Shown here: positions 33,443-44,915 of the stretch, one piece after another
Layout: each line of letters starts with the position of its first letter
How positions within the stretch are numbered: the stretch's first letter is position 1
NCBI GenBank assembly: GCA_022315425.1
Contig: JAIUPT010000038.1
Location: forward strand, 1,860,001 to 1,924,000
DNA from: Pseudevernia furfuracea
Taxonomy: Eukaryota > Ascomycota > Lecanoromycetes > Lecanorales > Parmeliaceae
Direction: 5' to 3'
Length of the DNA stretch: 64,000 nt
Program-made: the position numbers and the translations under genes
Notes under the pieces: generated by a model
Seen by the model: only the letters and a program-made list of their open reading frames with translations
Told to the model about the DNA's origin: nothing
The model's database searches: none

Positions 33443-33450
33443 GACGACTT
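33443..33450. repeat. Right 8-bp target-site duplication
   Basis: GACGACTT, identical to 32329-32336. The perfect match suggests a fairly recent insertion. Confidence 0.85.
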
Positions 33451-34224
33451 CCTTATCTTCAAAACGTTAGGAAAATCCGTGGTGTAAGACTTGTTCAACT
33501 CATTGAGCGCTACATGTTTCTCTCAGAAAGTTTTGTCAAAGCTGCCGCTGCTGTTGAAATAATATGGCGATTTGAGTGTTGTCTTGGTTCGCTTGTTGGC
33601 CCAACGTTTGAAAACTGTCCAAATAGTACATATCCATGTTCGATACACTGCGAAACAAGCTAAATCCAAGGCAAGGGGCCAAAAAGGGGTAGCAGTGCGC
33701 AGGCCAGAAAAAGGGGGGGGCCAGCGCGCCTATCAAAGGATTGCTGGCTTGTTGGCTTGGCTTGGCAACAATGTCACGATCAGGGATGTGTAGTTTACCG
33801 GTCGTGGGCCTCTACCTTATACAATGTAGTAATTAACTATTGTTATAGCTGAGTAAGCCACGTATACAGGCCTCTGATTAGCTTAAAAGGCGCTAGCGTA
33901 AGAAAGATTTGCCAAGATTTTTCTTATCCAGGTAATTACCGTACATGCCTTGGTAATTCTCGCTAGCGTAATTACTTGTCATAGTTAACCCTAGACACAG
34001 CCTCTGGACAGCACCGCCGCATTGCATGTATGATTAATGTAACCGAAATATATATCGCATGTCATCGCCGTCTATCCATCATGCGTCTCTACTCCTTTTT
34101 ACTTCCAGAGGAGTGTTTGCGCCTGTCCTCGCTGAGCGCCATCGCCTGCTCTCTTATTATCCCCCCACAGATCTCCCAACCATCCTCGGGCCTCCTATCG
34201 ATCTGTTGCTGAGTACTTGGTAAA
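33451..34224. other. Intergenic, possible degenerate inverted-repeat element
   Basis: CGCTAGCGTAA occurs at about 33891 and again at 33961, flanking internally self-complementary AT-rich DNA (AAGAAAGAT...ATTTTTCTT). This could be an old MITE, but the ends are not clear enough to call. The rest is the promoter of the downstream membrane-protein gene. Confidence 0.3.
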
Positions 34225-35178
34225 ATGCCCGTCGACTATCGCAATGGAGTCTCTATTCTCCTCTTGATATTCTATATCCCAGCGCTTGCAATCGCAATCT
34301 TCCTCACCATCCGCCATGGCTTCAGCAAATCCTCTGGCTGGCGCTTCATGATCATCTTTACCCTAGCTCGCATCCTCTGCGCATGCTTCCAGCTCGCCAC
34401 TATCAATCAGCCAAGAAATGTGTCCTTATACGTCGGCTACTCTGTCCTCATAGGTGTCGCAATCTCGCCCCTTGAGCTGGTGGCCTTTGGGTACGTACAT
34501 TATTCGCAAATTCCGATGCAAATTCAAGGACACGGGAGACGTGTCCGGCGTCGAAAACCCGTTCTAAATATAGACGCACCTATCTCACCACCAAGCAAGA
34601 TCCTTGCTCGGAAACAAAGATGCTAACTCCACTTTCTGCGTAGCCTGCTGAGCCGAATCATAGCGAGCATCAACAGATCCTACCAGACGGTCGTCACCGC
34701 GAGACACTTACAGCTTGCCGAACTCCTCAACACTGTGGGCATCATCCTCAGTATCATCGGCGGTGTCGACTCCGGCAACGATTACAGCAAGACTGGTCGT
34801 TTCGTCCCGCAAACCCTGACGAAAGTCGGCCTGGGACTCTTCATCGCGTCTTTCGTCGCCATCCTGGCTACCACAGCGATTCTATCCTCGTCCATCTCCC
34901 ATGCTGAACCGGGCGAGAAGAGAATCTTGCTTGCTGTCGCGGTGTCGCTGCCGCTGCTTCTCGTGAGGTTAATTTATGCTTCGATCTACGATTACAGGGA
35001 CTCTGCGGATTTCAGCTCGCTTAGTGGGAGTGTCACAATTTTGCTGTGTATGGCGCTGTTGGAAGAGATCGCTATGGTGCTGATCTATGAGGGCGTGGGC
35101 CTGACGTTGAGGAAGGTTGGGAAGCAGGACGTTGCCACAGGTGAGCAGATCGGACTCATTCAGAGGGGCTTCGGCTGA
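34225..35178 (+). CDS. Polytopic membrane protein, DUF7702-type
   Basis: Two exons (34225-34490, 34644-35178) give 266 aa; the intron is 153 bases and splicing makes VAFGLLSRIIASIN. About seven hydrophobic helices are visible, starting with VSILLLIFYIPALAIAIFL. Loops carry RHGFSKSSGWRF and LARILCACFQLATI, the motif style of a large family of fungal seven-helix membrane proteins of unknown function (DUF7702). The C-terminus is short and cytosolic-looking. No signalling domain is attached. Function unknown. Confidence 0.82.
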
Positions 35179-37176
35179 TAGGTCGCTGGGTGATAGGCCA
35201 TACGAAATATGATGTAGAGACTCGCGGGTAGAAGCTTGAAAGCATTTGATGGCGTTCAAGAAGTCGGTATGGAGTAGAGCTAGGATGTAGGGCTCCCCTC
35301 TGCAATGATACTGGGGACACTGAGCCGAAAGTTTCACCATTTGCAGTCATTTACGGCCTCTAGTGGGTGAATTTTGGCTTGGAAATATTCAAAATCTTAA
35401 CTATTTAACCACTATCTGCATCCTGTATAGTGTTCGCCATTGTTCACATAACCATAGATATTTACAGAGCACTGCCGACTCGTGTGTCTTGTAGGTGTAC
35501 GGAATCATAGCTTCTGACCCCCAAGATATCTCTTACTAGGATGTTTAGGCTTGCTGCGCTTCCCTTCTGTTCCCTGCTTTCAACCTCTGTACTCGTCTTT
35601 TCTCAAGCAATGAATATGCGTGGACATCAAAAATGCACTCCCCGTCTACCACTACGTTTGCGGCCAAGGCGAAGACAACGGAGGCGTTCCCGCCTGCAGC
35701 CCACTAAGAGACATTCTCGGCGGGCGCCAAAGGGCAATATCAACAGCAAAGAAGCAATTATACAAGACAAGAGAGAGCTGCAATTTTATCGCTTTTGGAC
35801 GCAGAACACCCGTTATGGAAGACCCACAGTGGTGATGGTGTGGAACGCTGGTGTCGTTGATATCTTACAGGCAGGTTAGAGGAATAGACCTGTGTGCGCC
35901 CGGCAATGTTTCCTGCAATTCCCCCTTTGCAATATTTTCAGTGCATTCCTCGCTTTGAACCACACACCACCACATGGCATCAGTTCGAGTTGATATACGA
36001 CACGGCTCGCAATTTGCCACCCCGCTGTGTGGAGCAGCCCACGTAGGTCTGTTTGCCTACCGCGTTGGCGTCGCGGAGTATTCTCGTCCGCTGATATCAA
36101 TCAATTAGAGATATGATTCGATGGACATGTGGACGGAGGGTAACCAACGAGGTTTCACTTACAACATGTCGCACGGAATGCCCGTGCGGTTTGCCTCTTG
36201 TTCGACTGTATCAGTGCCCTCCCTCGTGCCAGATGCATGAAATCGCTTACTGGGTCCATGATTTGCCAGTCACTCTGCGCGTAGTGCCGGAACGGGTATG
36301 TCTGTTTCGACCTTGGGTGCTTTGCTTCCGAGACGGAATTCGGCGTCGCAAAGGATGCCAGCTGTGCGATGCTTTTGAGGCAGGAAGAGGCGATTTGTCC
36401 GGTACGCCTTGTTGGTCGAAAAGGCTGGCCCGCAGATGCCGTAGGCTTGGGAGGCCCGTATCTATGTCGCTGTTTGTATTCGGTGTGGCGTGTGCTCTGT
36501 ACTCCGGGAGGAAGTACGCCTTGCCAGTGATGTTATCCAAGCCGGAGATCCAGAATGACGACTTTTTCCTAGGCCGGGATACCATTAAAAATGGTGGAAC
36601 CATTGCAGGTTTATGGCAGGGAGGTCTTTCAACACCGCTTTACAGAAATTCCCAGCAACAAGCTCATTACGTGGATCTTTCGCAGTTCCCGCTTCCTCGC
36701 TCACAGGCTCAACTGAGAAACGAACTCTAGGCGCTTCATGGCCTGGTCTGATGGTGCCCCCCTTGGGAGCTGCTGGCCCGTGAAGCTGGAGCAATGACAC
36801 CAGAACCCAAGGCCTAAACCCCTTTGTAAACATAGCGAACAGAAAGACCAGCAACGAAATTTTCATTATCATGGACAAAAAGCTTGAGGAACGGCAATGA
36901 AAGCTGTCAATGTTTCCTTTGTTTAGTACAATGAAAACCAATAATAGTATTGTGTTGTTGACCGACATGCAAGTCAAAGAAAAAGGAGAATGTCCTCTTC
37001 TTTATCTGGTCCTGAAGGCTCTTCATAATCGGTAATCTTGTGAACATCCCCTTTGATATAATTCTGAGTTCCACTATTATAACATATCTCAGGAGCGCAT
37101 CACAAAATTTGAGTACCATCAACGAGGGACCAATTCAGCGTCATTCGTTCAGTTACATCTTCTCAAAAGCCGTGCT
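35179..37176. other. Intergenic region with weak gene candidates
   Basis: An ATG-started plus frame (35541-35879, 112 aa) opens with a signal-peptide-like stretch (LAALPFCSLLSTSVLVFSQA), but the rest turns Arg-rich. A different frame over the same DNA looks more protein-like, so it may be a frameshifted small secreted protein. On the minus strand 36977-36585 there is another signal-peptide-like start (ISLLVFLFAMFTKG) that runs towards a second frame (YFLPEYRAHATPNTNS, 36603-36247). I could not join these into one model. Confidence 0.3.
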
Positions 37177-38421
37177 ATGGAAACGCGCGGTTCCGGTTAC
37201 AAATCCACCCATCACCACCGTGGATCTCATCGCAGGCCACACCATACTGAAGAAGCGAGGATGAACAGGCACGACTTTGAAGATGGCGGCATGGCGGGCT
37301 TCGTGGACAGCCTTGAAGGTACGAATATGGGTTCCCGGCATCATGCCACCAAAGTCAGATCCGAGGACATAAATGGTGAGGCTCACCATGCGGATAGCTT
37401 CGTGGAACACAAGGAGACTCGACATGCGAAACATCTTCGCGATGACCATCGGCACAAGGAACACCGTCACGGAGAACATAGGCATGAGAAACATGGGCAT
37501 GAAGAGCATGGGCACAAGGAACACCGTCACGGAGAAAAACGCCACCTGGAACACCTTCATGGGAAACATGGACCTAGGGAGGAAGAATTCAACAAGAGGT
37601 TGTACGAATCTGCGTTCTTACATTTCAGCGAAAAAAGCGGATCCTCGTACCCGTGCAAGCAGAGCGAGATCGACTTTCATCACCGTGGCGAGTTCTTACC
37701 CAACAAAGGTCCTTTTGTGACTGCGACGCAAGCAACGGAAGAAGTCATGCGCTGGAACGACGAAAAGCGAGCACCCCCCCGGAAGGAATTGGACATAATC
37801 TTCGCCCTCGCGAATGCCATTCATGACGCCGAAAAAAACCTCCGCTTCGGTCCCGACCTCATAATCAAGGCTACTGCGGACATGGATCGCGTCTTCTTCG
37901 GGGGACGGCTCCGAGGGCATATCGTTGTGAAGTGGGTTATTCGAACTGGATCAAGCGGAAAAACGTATGGTACCTGTAGGCAAAGCGAGCATGGGCAATG
38001 CAACATCGAGTTGGGCGCGCAGACCATTCTGCTGAAGAAATGGAGAGGGGCCGGCAATAATCCTGCCGCGCAGATGTTCGGCACTTTGCTGCATGAGATG
38101 TGCCACGCTTATGAGTCCGTAAGATGCCCGAGCGTACGGCATAATCGAGTCGACGGACACGACGAGCATTTTGCGACGAAGCTTCGCGTTGTTCATGATC
38201 GGGCCGTTCGAATATTAGGAGTTGGGTCGATCAAAGGTTGGGAACCCTGGAGAGACCTTTGGATTTCCTCGAAAGAGGGTGAGAAAGGCGGGAAAGTGGG
38301 TAATAGCGGTGGGCTTGGTGGAGTTAAGAAGTATGATGGCGGTGAGAAAATCCTGGTTGGCACTAGAAGCGGAGGGCAGAGATGGGGAACGCGTAAGGAA
38401 GATGTCTGCATAGTGATGTAG
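37177..38421 (+). CDS. SprT-like metalloprotease-domain protein with His-rich repeats
   Basis: A single exon of 414 aa. Residues ~70-135 are a His/Glu/Lys/Arg repeat region built on units like HRHGEHRHEKHGHEEH, probably disordered and able to bind metal ions. From about residue 195 a SprT-like domain begins. HEMCHAY near residue 306 is the HExxH zinc site with catalytic Glu, followed by NRVDGHDEHFATKL, which offers a third His ligand. SprT-like proteins include DNA-protein crosslink proteases (Spartan/Wss1-like), but here no PCNA, ubiquitin or SUMO-binding motif is evident. The C-terminus is Gly/Lys-rich. No signal peptide, so probably nuclear or cytosolic. Confidence 0.82.
   Translation: METRGSGYKSTHHHRGSHRRPHHTEEARMNRHDFEDGGMAGFVDSLEGTNMGSRHHATKVRSEDINGEAHHADSFVEHKETRHAKHLRDDHRHKEHRHGEHRHEKHGHEEHGHKEHRHGEKRHLEHLHGKHGPREEEFNKRLYESAFLHFSEKSGSSYPCKQSEIDFHHRGEFLPNKGPFVTATQATEEVMRWNDEKRAPPRKELDIIFALANAIHDAEKNLRFGPDLIIKATADMDRVFFGGRLRGHIVVKWVIRTGSSGKTYGTCRQSEHGQCNIELGAQTILLKKWRGAGNNPAAQMFGTLLHEMCHAYESVRCPSVRHNRVDGHDEHFATKLRVVHDRAVRILGVGSIKGWEPWRDLWISSKEGEKGGKVGNSGGLGGVKKYDGGEKILVGTRSGGQRWGTRKEDVCIVM
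37430..37580 (+). repeat. Low-complexity His-codon repeat region
   Basis: Degenerate tandem repeats of about 12-30 bases (CACAAGGAACACCGTCACGG occurs twice, at about 37452 and 37512) encode the His/Glu-rich stretch of the SprT-like protein. Such coding repeats often vary in copy number between strains. Confidence 0.65.
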
Positions 38422-38539
38422 ATAAGAAGTTGCTTTGTTCAACAGTATTACTATTCTTTCGACTAATCGAGAAACGAGCAAGGCAAAGTAGACAATCGAG
38501 ATCAAAGCAGCGGAGCGAGGTCTGAAACCCCGTTGAGGG

Positions 38540-39480
38540 AAGGAGCTTTTGCGCTCGACCATCGCGCGTCTGCTGTTCCAGAAACTATCCGGTTGCCCGG
38601 TCTCATCCATGTCGTGCTCGAAGACTAGAGTAGGGAGACGGCAATAAGCGTCCGGATTCCGAGTATAGTTGCCAGTAAGGTTGGTGAAGTCCTGCGTGTG
38701 GATCTGGACGGCGGCTGCGCTGATCCCATCGCTGTGGTCCCGCTCGAGCCAGGTGCAGGCGGGCTTGTGGCCGGAATCGCTGACGATGATGTTGGAGTAT
38801 CCCCCGTATGAAGTACCGCATTCTTGGCCCATGCCGCCCGACCAGCCTCGTTGGGTGCCGTCTGGCCATTTCTGCGTGGTCTATGCGATGCAGAGGCCGT
38901 GGTCGCCGGCGTTGATTTGGACACAGGTTGGCTGTTGACCCTGTGATTTGGATTGATCGATGGTGATGTCTTGGAATCCTCCGGACCGAATATCTCCCTT
39001 TCACTTCCCAGTGCCGATAGGATTCTTGTCCTCGTTGTAGACGTTGATTGTTTTGACGGCTCCCCTAGCATTGGCCAGGCCGTTGCCGTCAAACGGCGCC
39101 GATTCGAAGAGAGGAGCTATCCGCGGGGTTTTGTCGTGGTGAAAGAGGTTGTTCCAGTAGAGCAAAAGATGATTTGATATATCAGAAAGGTTACGCTGTG
39201 GGCCCTCGAAAATAGTACTGGTGGTCTCAACAATACTGATGGTCGACGAACCCCAAGGCTTTGAAGCAAGACATCGTCGGTAGTGTCGGTAGATGCAGGG
39301 AGATATTGGAATTGTGTGTTTCGAAAAAGACTGAGAAAGATCCGGCTACCGGTTAGTTTGATCTCAAGACTAGAACGCTAAAAGCCTTGATGCTTCGAAT
39401 ATCGTCAGAGTAGGATACGCACGTAGAATGTTGGTCCTTCTGCCGTTGCAAGGAGAGGGCTCCCTAATCTAGTGCTGACC
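38540..39480 (-). pseudogene. Secreted-protein-like pseudogene with two nonsense codons
   Basis: One minus-strand frame runs from about 39290 to 38540: WNNLFHHDKTPRIAPLFES, AVKTINVYNEDKNPIGTGK, QDITIDQSKSQGQQPTCVQI, KWPDGTQRGWSGGMGQECG, ACTWLERDHSDGISAAAVQI and further. It is interrupted by TGA after IGTGK and by TAG after HGLCIA. Both can be explained by a G-to-A change in a Trp codon. An upstream exon may end at a GTGCGT donor near 39425. The sequence resembles fungal extracellular proteins of unknown function with paired cysteines. It is convergent with the SprT-like gene. Confidence 0.6.
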
Positions 39481-41208
39481 TCCTGGAGTGATCCGAGAAT
39501 TGTATGTCAGCGTTGCCGATAAGCATTCTTGTATCTCGTCGCCAACTACCAGCGAACATGATAGACCAGGAGTCGGGCAGCCGTGGGGTTGAATGCTCTT
39601 GTCTCATGGACATCCGTAATCGCAGATCAGTCATGGATAGGCTTTTGACGGCTAAGGGATGGCTCAGCTATAATCTTGAGTAATTGCAACACTCGAGACG
39701 TCCTTCGGGAAAGCAGGCGACGTCACACGACTGGGAGCCAGGAGCTAGCTTCCTTTGAGGTGTTTGTGCCATCCAGAAGTGACCTACTCGATAGAGCGAG
39801 CACACTAGTAATTTCTTCCACTTAGCCGGATGTCACTTGATCTATTAGTGTCCTTGCTGTAACAGGCAATTCACCCTTAAATAGCTCGAGTAAAATTCCT
39901 ATCTTTGCTCACAGTCCTTGTCAGACGCAGAAGACCTGAGGTTGCCAACGAGGCTGCTGCTCCAGCAAAGCTGATCACTGAACCCTGATCATGCTCGTCA
40001 TGTAGCAGCGGCCTGACGGAACAACCCCTCTTACACTGCCTCGTGTTGACAATCTTTGAGATCTTTGACTTCGCTCAACACCCAAGGCTATCGACGTATC
40101 CGCGGTTCGTCTTTTGATGGATGGGCGTTAGGGAGTTGCAACTGGGCTAGTATGAGGCACCTAGATAGGTCAGACTCCTCATGGTCGTTGAAGCCTGACG
40201 TAAACACTGGAATTCCCAGTTAACATCAATATAAATCTACTCAGAGGCAGAACGAGCTCCTACCGTAAGTGTTACTTCTTCTCATAGCTGTTAGTCGGTT
40301 GCTTTGCTAACGAAATCTTCTCAGCCAATTTCACGTTAGTCACCACGAGACCATGCTGTACGACAATGATCAACCGCTTTCCGTTCGAAGAGTCCCGAGG
40401 GCACCATTTTTCAAAGGTCTCGCAAACGGAAGAATGCAGCAACTATCCGTTATCCCAAGGTCTAAGGCGTGCTAGAGCGTTATAAATTATAATGTGCTGG
40501 GATTGCTGAGGTGTTCCGAGTGAGGGACGACTTTAGCCACCTGTCGAATACATATAAATAAATAAAATCAGAACGAGTCTCTGCTGTAAGTGTCTCTCAT
40601 TTCATCGCCTCCTGAATATTGACCTAGGTCAAGCACTTGATCCGTGACCAGCCTCACGAGGCAATCATCGCCCAGTGTCAAATTAAAGAGGAATAGATTG
40701 CAATGTCGGAGGTTTTTTTTACCAGTATAGACAATCACATTGTTCCGTACTTTTGAACAAGGAAAAAGAAAGCATGCTGATTGATATCGCAGAAAACTTA
40801 CGGACGGTTCTTGTTAGTCTGGGCGTTTTTCTGCAAGGTATGCCGATGCCCATGGTAAAGTAAGTACCTTAGTTCTAAGTATGTATCTTTGCAAGACTAC
40901 TGGGCGTACATCAGAGTGCCTACGTCCTGGAAGGTTAGTGGTTCTATGCGTATCTGGTCATGGTGCGTATCTGGTCATGGACAGCCACGTCTGGTTAGGG
41001 CGCCGAGACAAGATGCTTCTGGGTCATTCTATGCACCATGCAAGACTTCACCATCTTCACTTACCCAGCCAACACCCTCTTCACTTGCTTCACACACAGC
41101 TTTCATACTTCCACACTGACCTTTCAACACCCAGTCCTCGCGCTCCTTGCTTCGCTACAAGCCTTTAGCTTCAGATATCTTGCTTCAGCTACGCCGGAAA
41201 CGGACACG
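39481..41208. other. Long intergenic region
   Basis: No gene is supported. Two loosely similar strings (GAACGAG then a GTAAGTGT motif) occur near 40246-40275 and 40570-40595. A 17-base direct repeat TGCGTATCTGGTCATGG lies at 40947-40980. The last 200 bases are pyrimidine-rich promoter sequence for the 2EXR gene. Confidence 0.35.
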
Positions 41209-42430
41209 ATGGAGGGCCTGGAGACCACATCTCAGCGAGGGGAGAGCACGAAAGCTACTCAGGAAAGGTAAGATTCTCTCATCTATGAGCAACGATAATG
41301 TTGTTGACTAACGACTACTTAGCCACACCACGTCAAGCACAAATCGTACTTTCCTGACCATCTTTCCGAGAGAACTACGTGACATGATCTATGGGTTGGT
41401 GCTCGGGGACCACACGATCCACATCAAGAGCGACGTGATTCCGCGAAAGTCCAACTCGAAGGATGACAAGGACGATGACGACAGCGATGACGACGATGAC
41501 GATAGCGATGACGAAGATGACGATAGTGATGACAACAATGACTGGCCGGCGGAGATTGAGGAGATCTTAAGTGATGATCGTGGACCGCTGTACCACTGCA
41601 CCTGCAACAAAGAACTACTACACCCAAAGGATACCGGGCTCTACCGTATCCGGAGTCTAGAAGCCAACGGCAGCAAAGTCTCTCGAGTGCAATCCGATAT
41701 CGTTGTCAAGGACTTCAAACATGTCAAATGCCCTAGGCCGCTTGACCCCAATCTGGAATATCAGGACATAGGTAGCCTTGAAGAAGAAGACAAGCCTGCA
41801 GCACAAGTCAAGCTGGCTTTTCTCAGGGTGAACAAGCAAGTCTACGAAGAAGCCTCGACGATCCTCTACTCCACCAGAACCTTTGGCTTCGACGATTCCA
41901 CCACATTCGCTCAATTCTTCTCCATCAACTACCAACCCGTTGCCCAGCCTCCGACCCCAACCCACGGCACGAGCTTACTCGCTACGAAGAGAAACTCCAT
42001 CACGTCTGTCCACATCCGCGCCAAAACCGCCCTCTGCCTTGCACAAAAAATTCAGTGGATGAATCCACTAGATGCGGCTACTTTCGTGCTGCCAGGGCTG
42101 AAAGAGATCCGAGTTCTCTTTGACCTTTGCCATGAGGGAAAGGAAGGTCAAGTGGAGAGAACGCCTTGGCAATATTGGCGCCACCGCAATGCCGTCCGTC
42201 TCCTTGAGACTGCCGAAGTCCGCGTGGCTACCCACTTCTATCCCTTTCCGACCGATAAAACGGAATACGAAGACATATGGGAATTTCGCGACTGTAGATG
42301 GCGTTGGCAATTTTTGGAAGCCGTCCTTGGATTCCACATGGATGTCTTGTTTGGCGCGAGCTTGTTGGATCCGGCTTCCGTGGCTGAGAGGGATGCCACA
42401 TTTGCTGGGGATTGCTTGGACTTATCATGA
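41209..42430 (+). CDS. 2EXR/DUF7730-type protein with poly-Asp tract
   Basis: Two exons (41209-41267, 41323-42430) give 388 aa; the intron is 55 bases. Residues ~30-46 (FLTIFPRELRDMIYGLVLG) and the later VKLAFLRVNKQVYEEASTILYSTRTFGF are the landmarks of the fungal 2EXR/DUF7730 family, a large family of F-box-like intracellular proteins of unknown role. Between them lies an Asp/Ser tract of some 35 residues (KDDDDSDDDDDDSDDEDDD). An in-frame upstream ATG exists (41038), but I prefer 41209, which keeps a short N-terminus as in relatives. No membrane segments. Confidence 0.78.
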
Positions 42431-44915
42431 CATTGATTAGATTAATCAATACTATGCTGTTGAGGAGAAGATTTCATTGCCATAATTGCTGACTGCTGTT
42501 TAACATGATCATGTCTCGCTCAGGAGATATCTAAGCTGAAATCCCTTCCGGGGTTTCCCCTGTAGAGAGCTACGACACTTATGTGTCTCGCGATCAAGCT
42601 TCCTGGCTTCAGCTCCATACCCAGCTCCAAGCCACCCAAACCGTAGCAACAAAGGCTACTGGTAGCGCGCTCACCTGGACCCAATTTCAACGCAATGAGA
42701 ATTCTGACGGCGTCTGCTGCATTGCTACCCTCATTGACGTGTGGAAACGGTCTGTTGGACGTGCCTAGATCATTCCATGCATCTCATGTTTGTCCTTAGT
42801 TAGATAGATCTCTTTGTCAGGCCATGGGTTATATACCCACGGACCTCCTCCATAGACCATCATGCTTTTGCTATCACACTGCTGTGCACTGCTGAGTCGA
42901 CACGGTCCACTTGGTACCTCTTTGCCGAGAAACTCACACAATGAACCCCGTCCATCGCCAGGTTGAAAGTCTAGCAATGTCTCTTTTGGGGACAGTCGTC
43001 CGCACATGTTCGTCGTGCATACTTAAGGAATCCGCGACGCACAGCGCCATTGCGGACATTGCCTGATGTCAACCCCATCACCTAATTTTCTCGTGTTTGG
43101 ATCATTAGCCCACTTTCATACGCACGAATGAGAAGTATGCCAATGTAACGAGGCATGTAATTGGGCGGTTTCAACGCCAGGGCGGCATGCAAATAGAGGC
43201 CTTAGCAAAGCATATTGTCATGCCCTGGCGCTAGATAACTCCCATACCTACCTTATACGATATAGATCCAAAGTAAGAACGAAGCCTCTGCAACCCTTGG
43301 CTCACTCTGCCCACGATCAAGGCTCACCTTGAAGGGTGGATTCTTGGGGCGGCCAGAGGCACTTTCCTCGATGGGGCAGACATGCTCGCCAGGAGAAACT
43401 GCGTCTCTGCAGGAAACGGAGTCGAATACTTCCATAGTCAACTGCAATGCGGATCAAAAGTGCCATGTGTTGGCAATTCTGTTTGGAAACCGGGTTCAAC
43501 TGTTTGAAATGGCAAAGGGAGTGAGGGGGTTTCTGCAATGCACGTATATCTTAACACAATTTTATAGAAAACGGGTGCAACTTCCTAGAAAGGTAAGAGG
43601 GGTGTGAGAGGGTTTCTTCTGCAATGCAGGTCAAAGAGGGGTATACCCTCCCGCGGAAAGGCTTCCTTCCATAGATCATCATCCTTTCTACCTGCACTTG
43701 ACCGGGGTTGCTGTGATCAATTCTTTCTACTTTGTGTACATGTATCGAAAAAGGGGTGCACACGTATGAGATCCCATCGAGATTCGAGGCTTGCGATGCG
43801 GGTAGGGCTTCATGATAATATCTGGTAAACTCATTCCTTTCACCGAACCTTACCAACCTTCTTCTCTGAGCCTCGCCAAATGTTCCAAGCCAGCGTTGAA
43901 CCTCTGCCAAAAATCGCGCATACAAGCTGCTTCTCATCGCCGGCTAAGTTTGGGTTCTTTTTTTTTTGTCATAGGATTTTGGCACAGAAAGTCCCAAAGG
44001 TGGCGGTCTGATATTACATTTCGCCAATGTTACTTTGTGCATCAGGGTGAGGATCTCACCCTGGTGTTTATGGGGGATATTTGTGGGCACGGATGATGGA
44101 CATGAGGCTGAAAGGAAGCGCCCGGTCTGATGTAGGAAGGCGAATTGGAATTGTCTTTAGTGTATCCCAGCTCATGCACACTCCATTTCTGCATTACATA
44201 CTTTCAAGATCCTTTGAGGGTGGTCTGCAGAGTTATGTTTCGAAACAACCATCTTGCATTAGCGCATGCACCTCAGTCGCCTCATCTAATCCTACTGCAC
44301 GATCAAGTTGCCAAGAGCGACGGAAGGAAGCAGTCCAATCGTAAGACGCCGTACTCGTCTTTTGCGTATATTCCAGGCTAGCGTTAGACCAGGTCTCCTT
44401 GCTCACTCAATTGTTCACACTCATGCTCATATGATCGTGTATTTCTTACTAAGGGGCCATTAACGCTGAAGAAGTCCGGATCCGAAGAACGTTACCCAGT
44501 CACGTATCCAGACGCACGACGGAGAAGTACATTGAACCAACGGTAGAAGTAGCTACGGCAATAAGCATCGTGCCTCACTCTTGACTATATATTGGACAGA
44601 AAATACTAATACCTTCCTCGGGGATCAACAAAGTACCCAACCCATCTGCAACCTACTATGCACCATCACTAGATCTAAAATTGGCCCAGTGAGAGACCAC
44701 CAATGGGACTTACGGCCTAGTGGTACTAGACTAGAATATCAGTATTCCACCGACATTAACACTAAAATCCAATACCCGTAAGTATGGGTCTGAAGCGATG
44801 TCGACATCTTGGCTCGGCAGCAGTCCTTCAAAAGGTGAGGTCTCTGCCCTTTTGATTTTCGCTAGGAATCTTCTTCCAGCTTGTTCGTTTCACATTCCAA
44901 ATATCCTCCTTCAGC
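42431..44915. other. Long intergenic region
   Basis: 2.5 kb without a supported gene. The many short open frames have no features. Two diverged versions of a string containing AGAGGGTTTCTTCTGCAATGCA / GGGGGTTTCTGCAATGCA occur at about 43493-43545 and 43573-43630, and CCATAGA(C/T)CATCAT occurs near 42852 and 43671, so the DNA holds old duplications. A T-run lies at 43957-43966. Confidence 0.35.

Noticed and set aside
33840..34000. Possible MITE with CGCTAGCGTAA repeats
   Set aside because: The arms are only partly complementary and no target duplication is visible, so I could not define an element.
37153..37569. Hydrophobic Met/Phe/Val-rich minus-strand open frame of 138 aa
   Set aside because: It is the reverse complement of the His-codon repeats in the SprT-like gene; the repeats alone create the apparent membrane protein.
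42765..43937. Several 60-130-aa frames between 42.7 and 44 kb as small genes
   Set aside because: None has a domain, signal peptide or splice partner, and the DNA contains diverged internal repeats instead.
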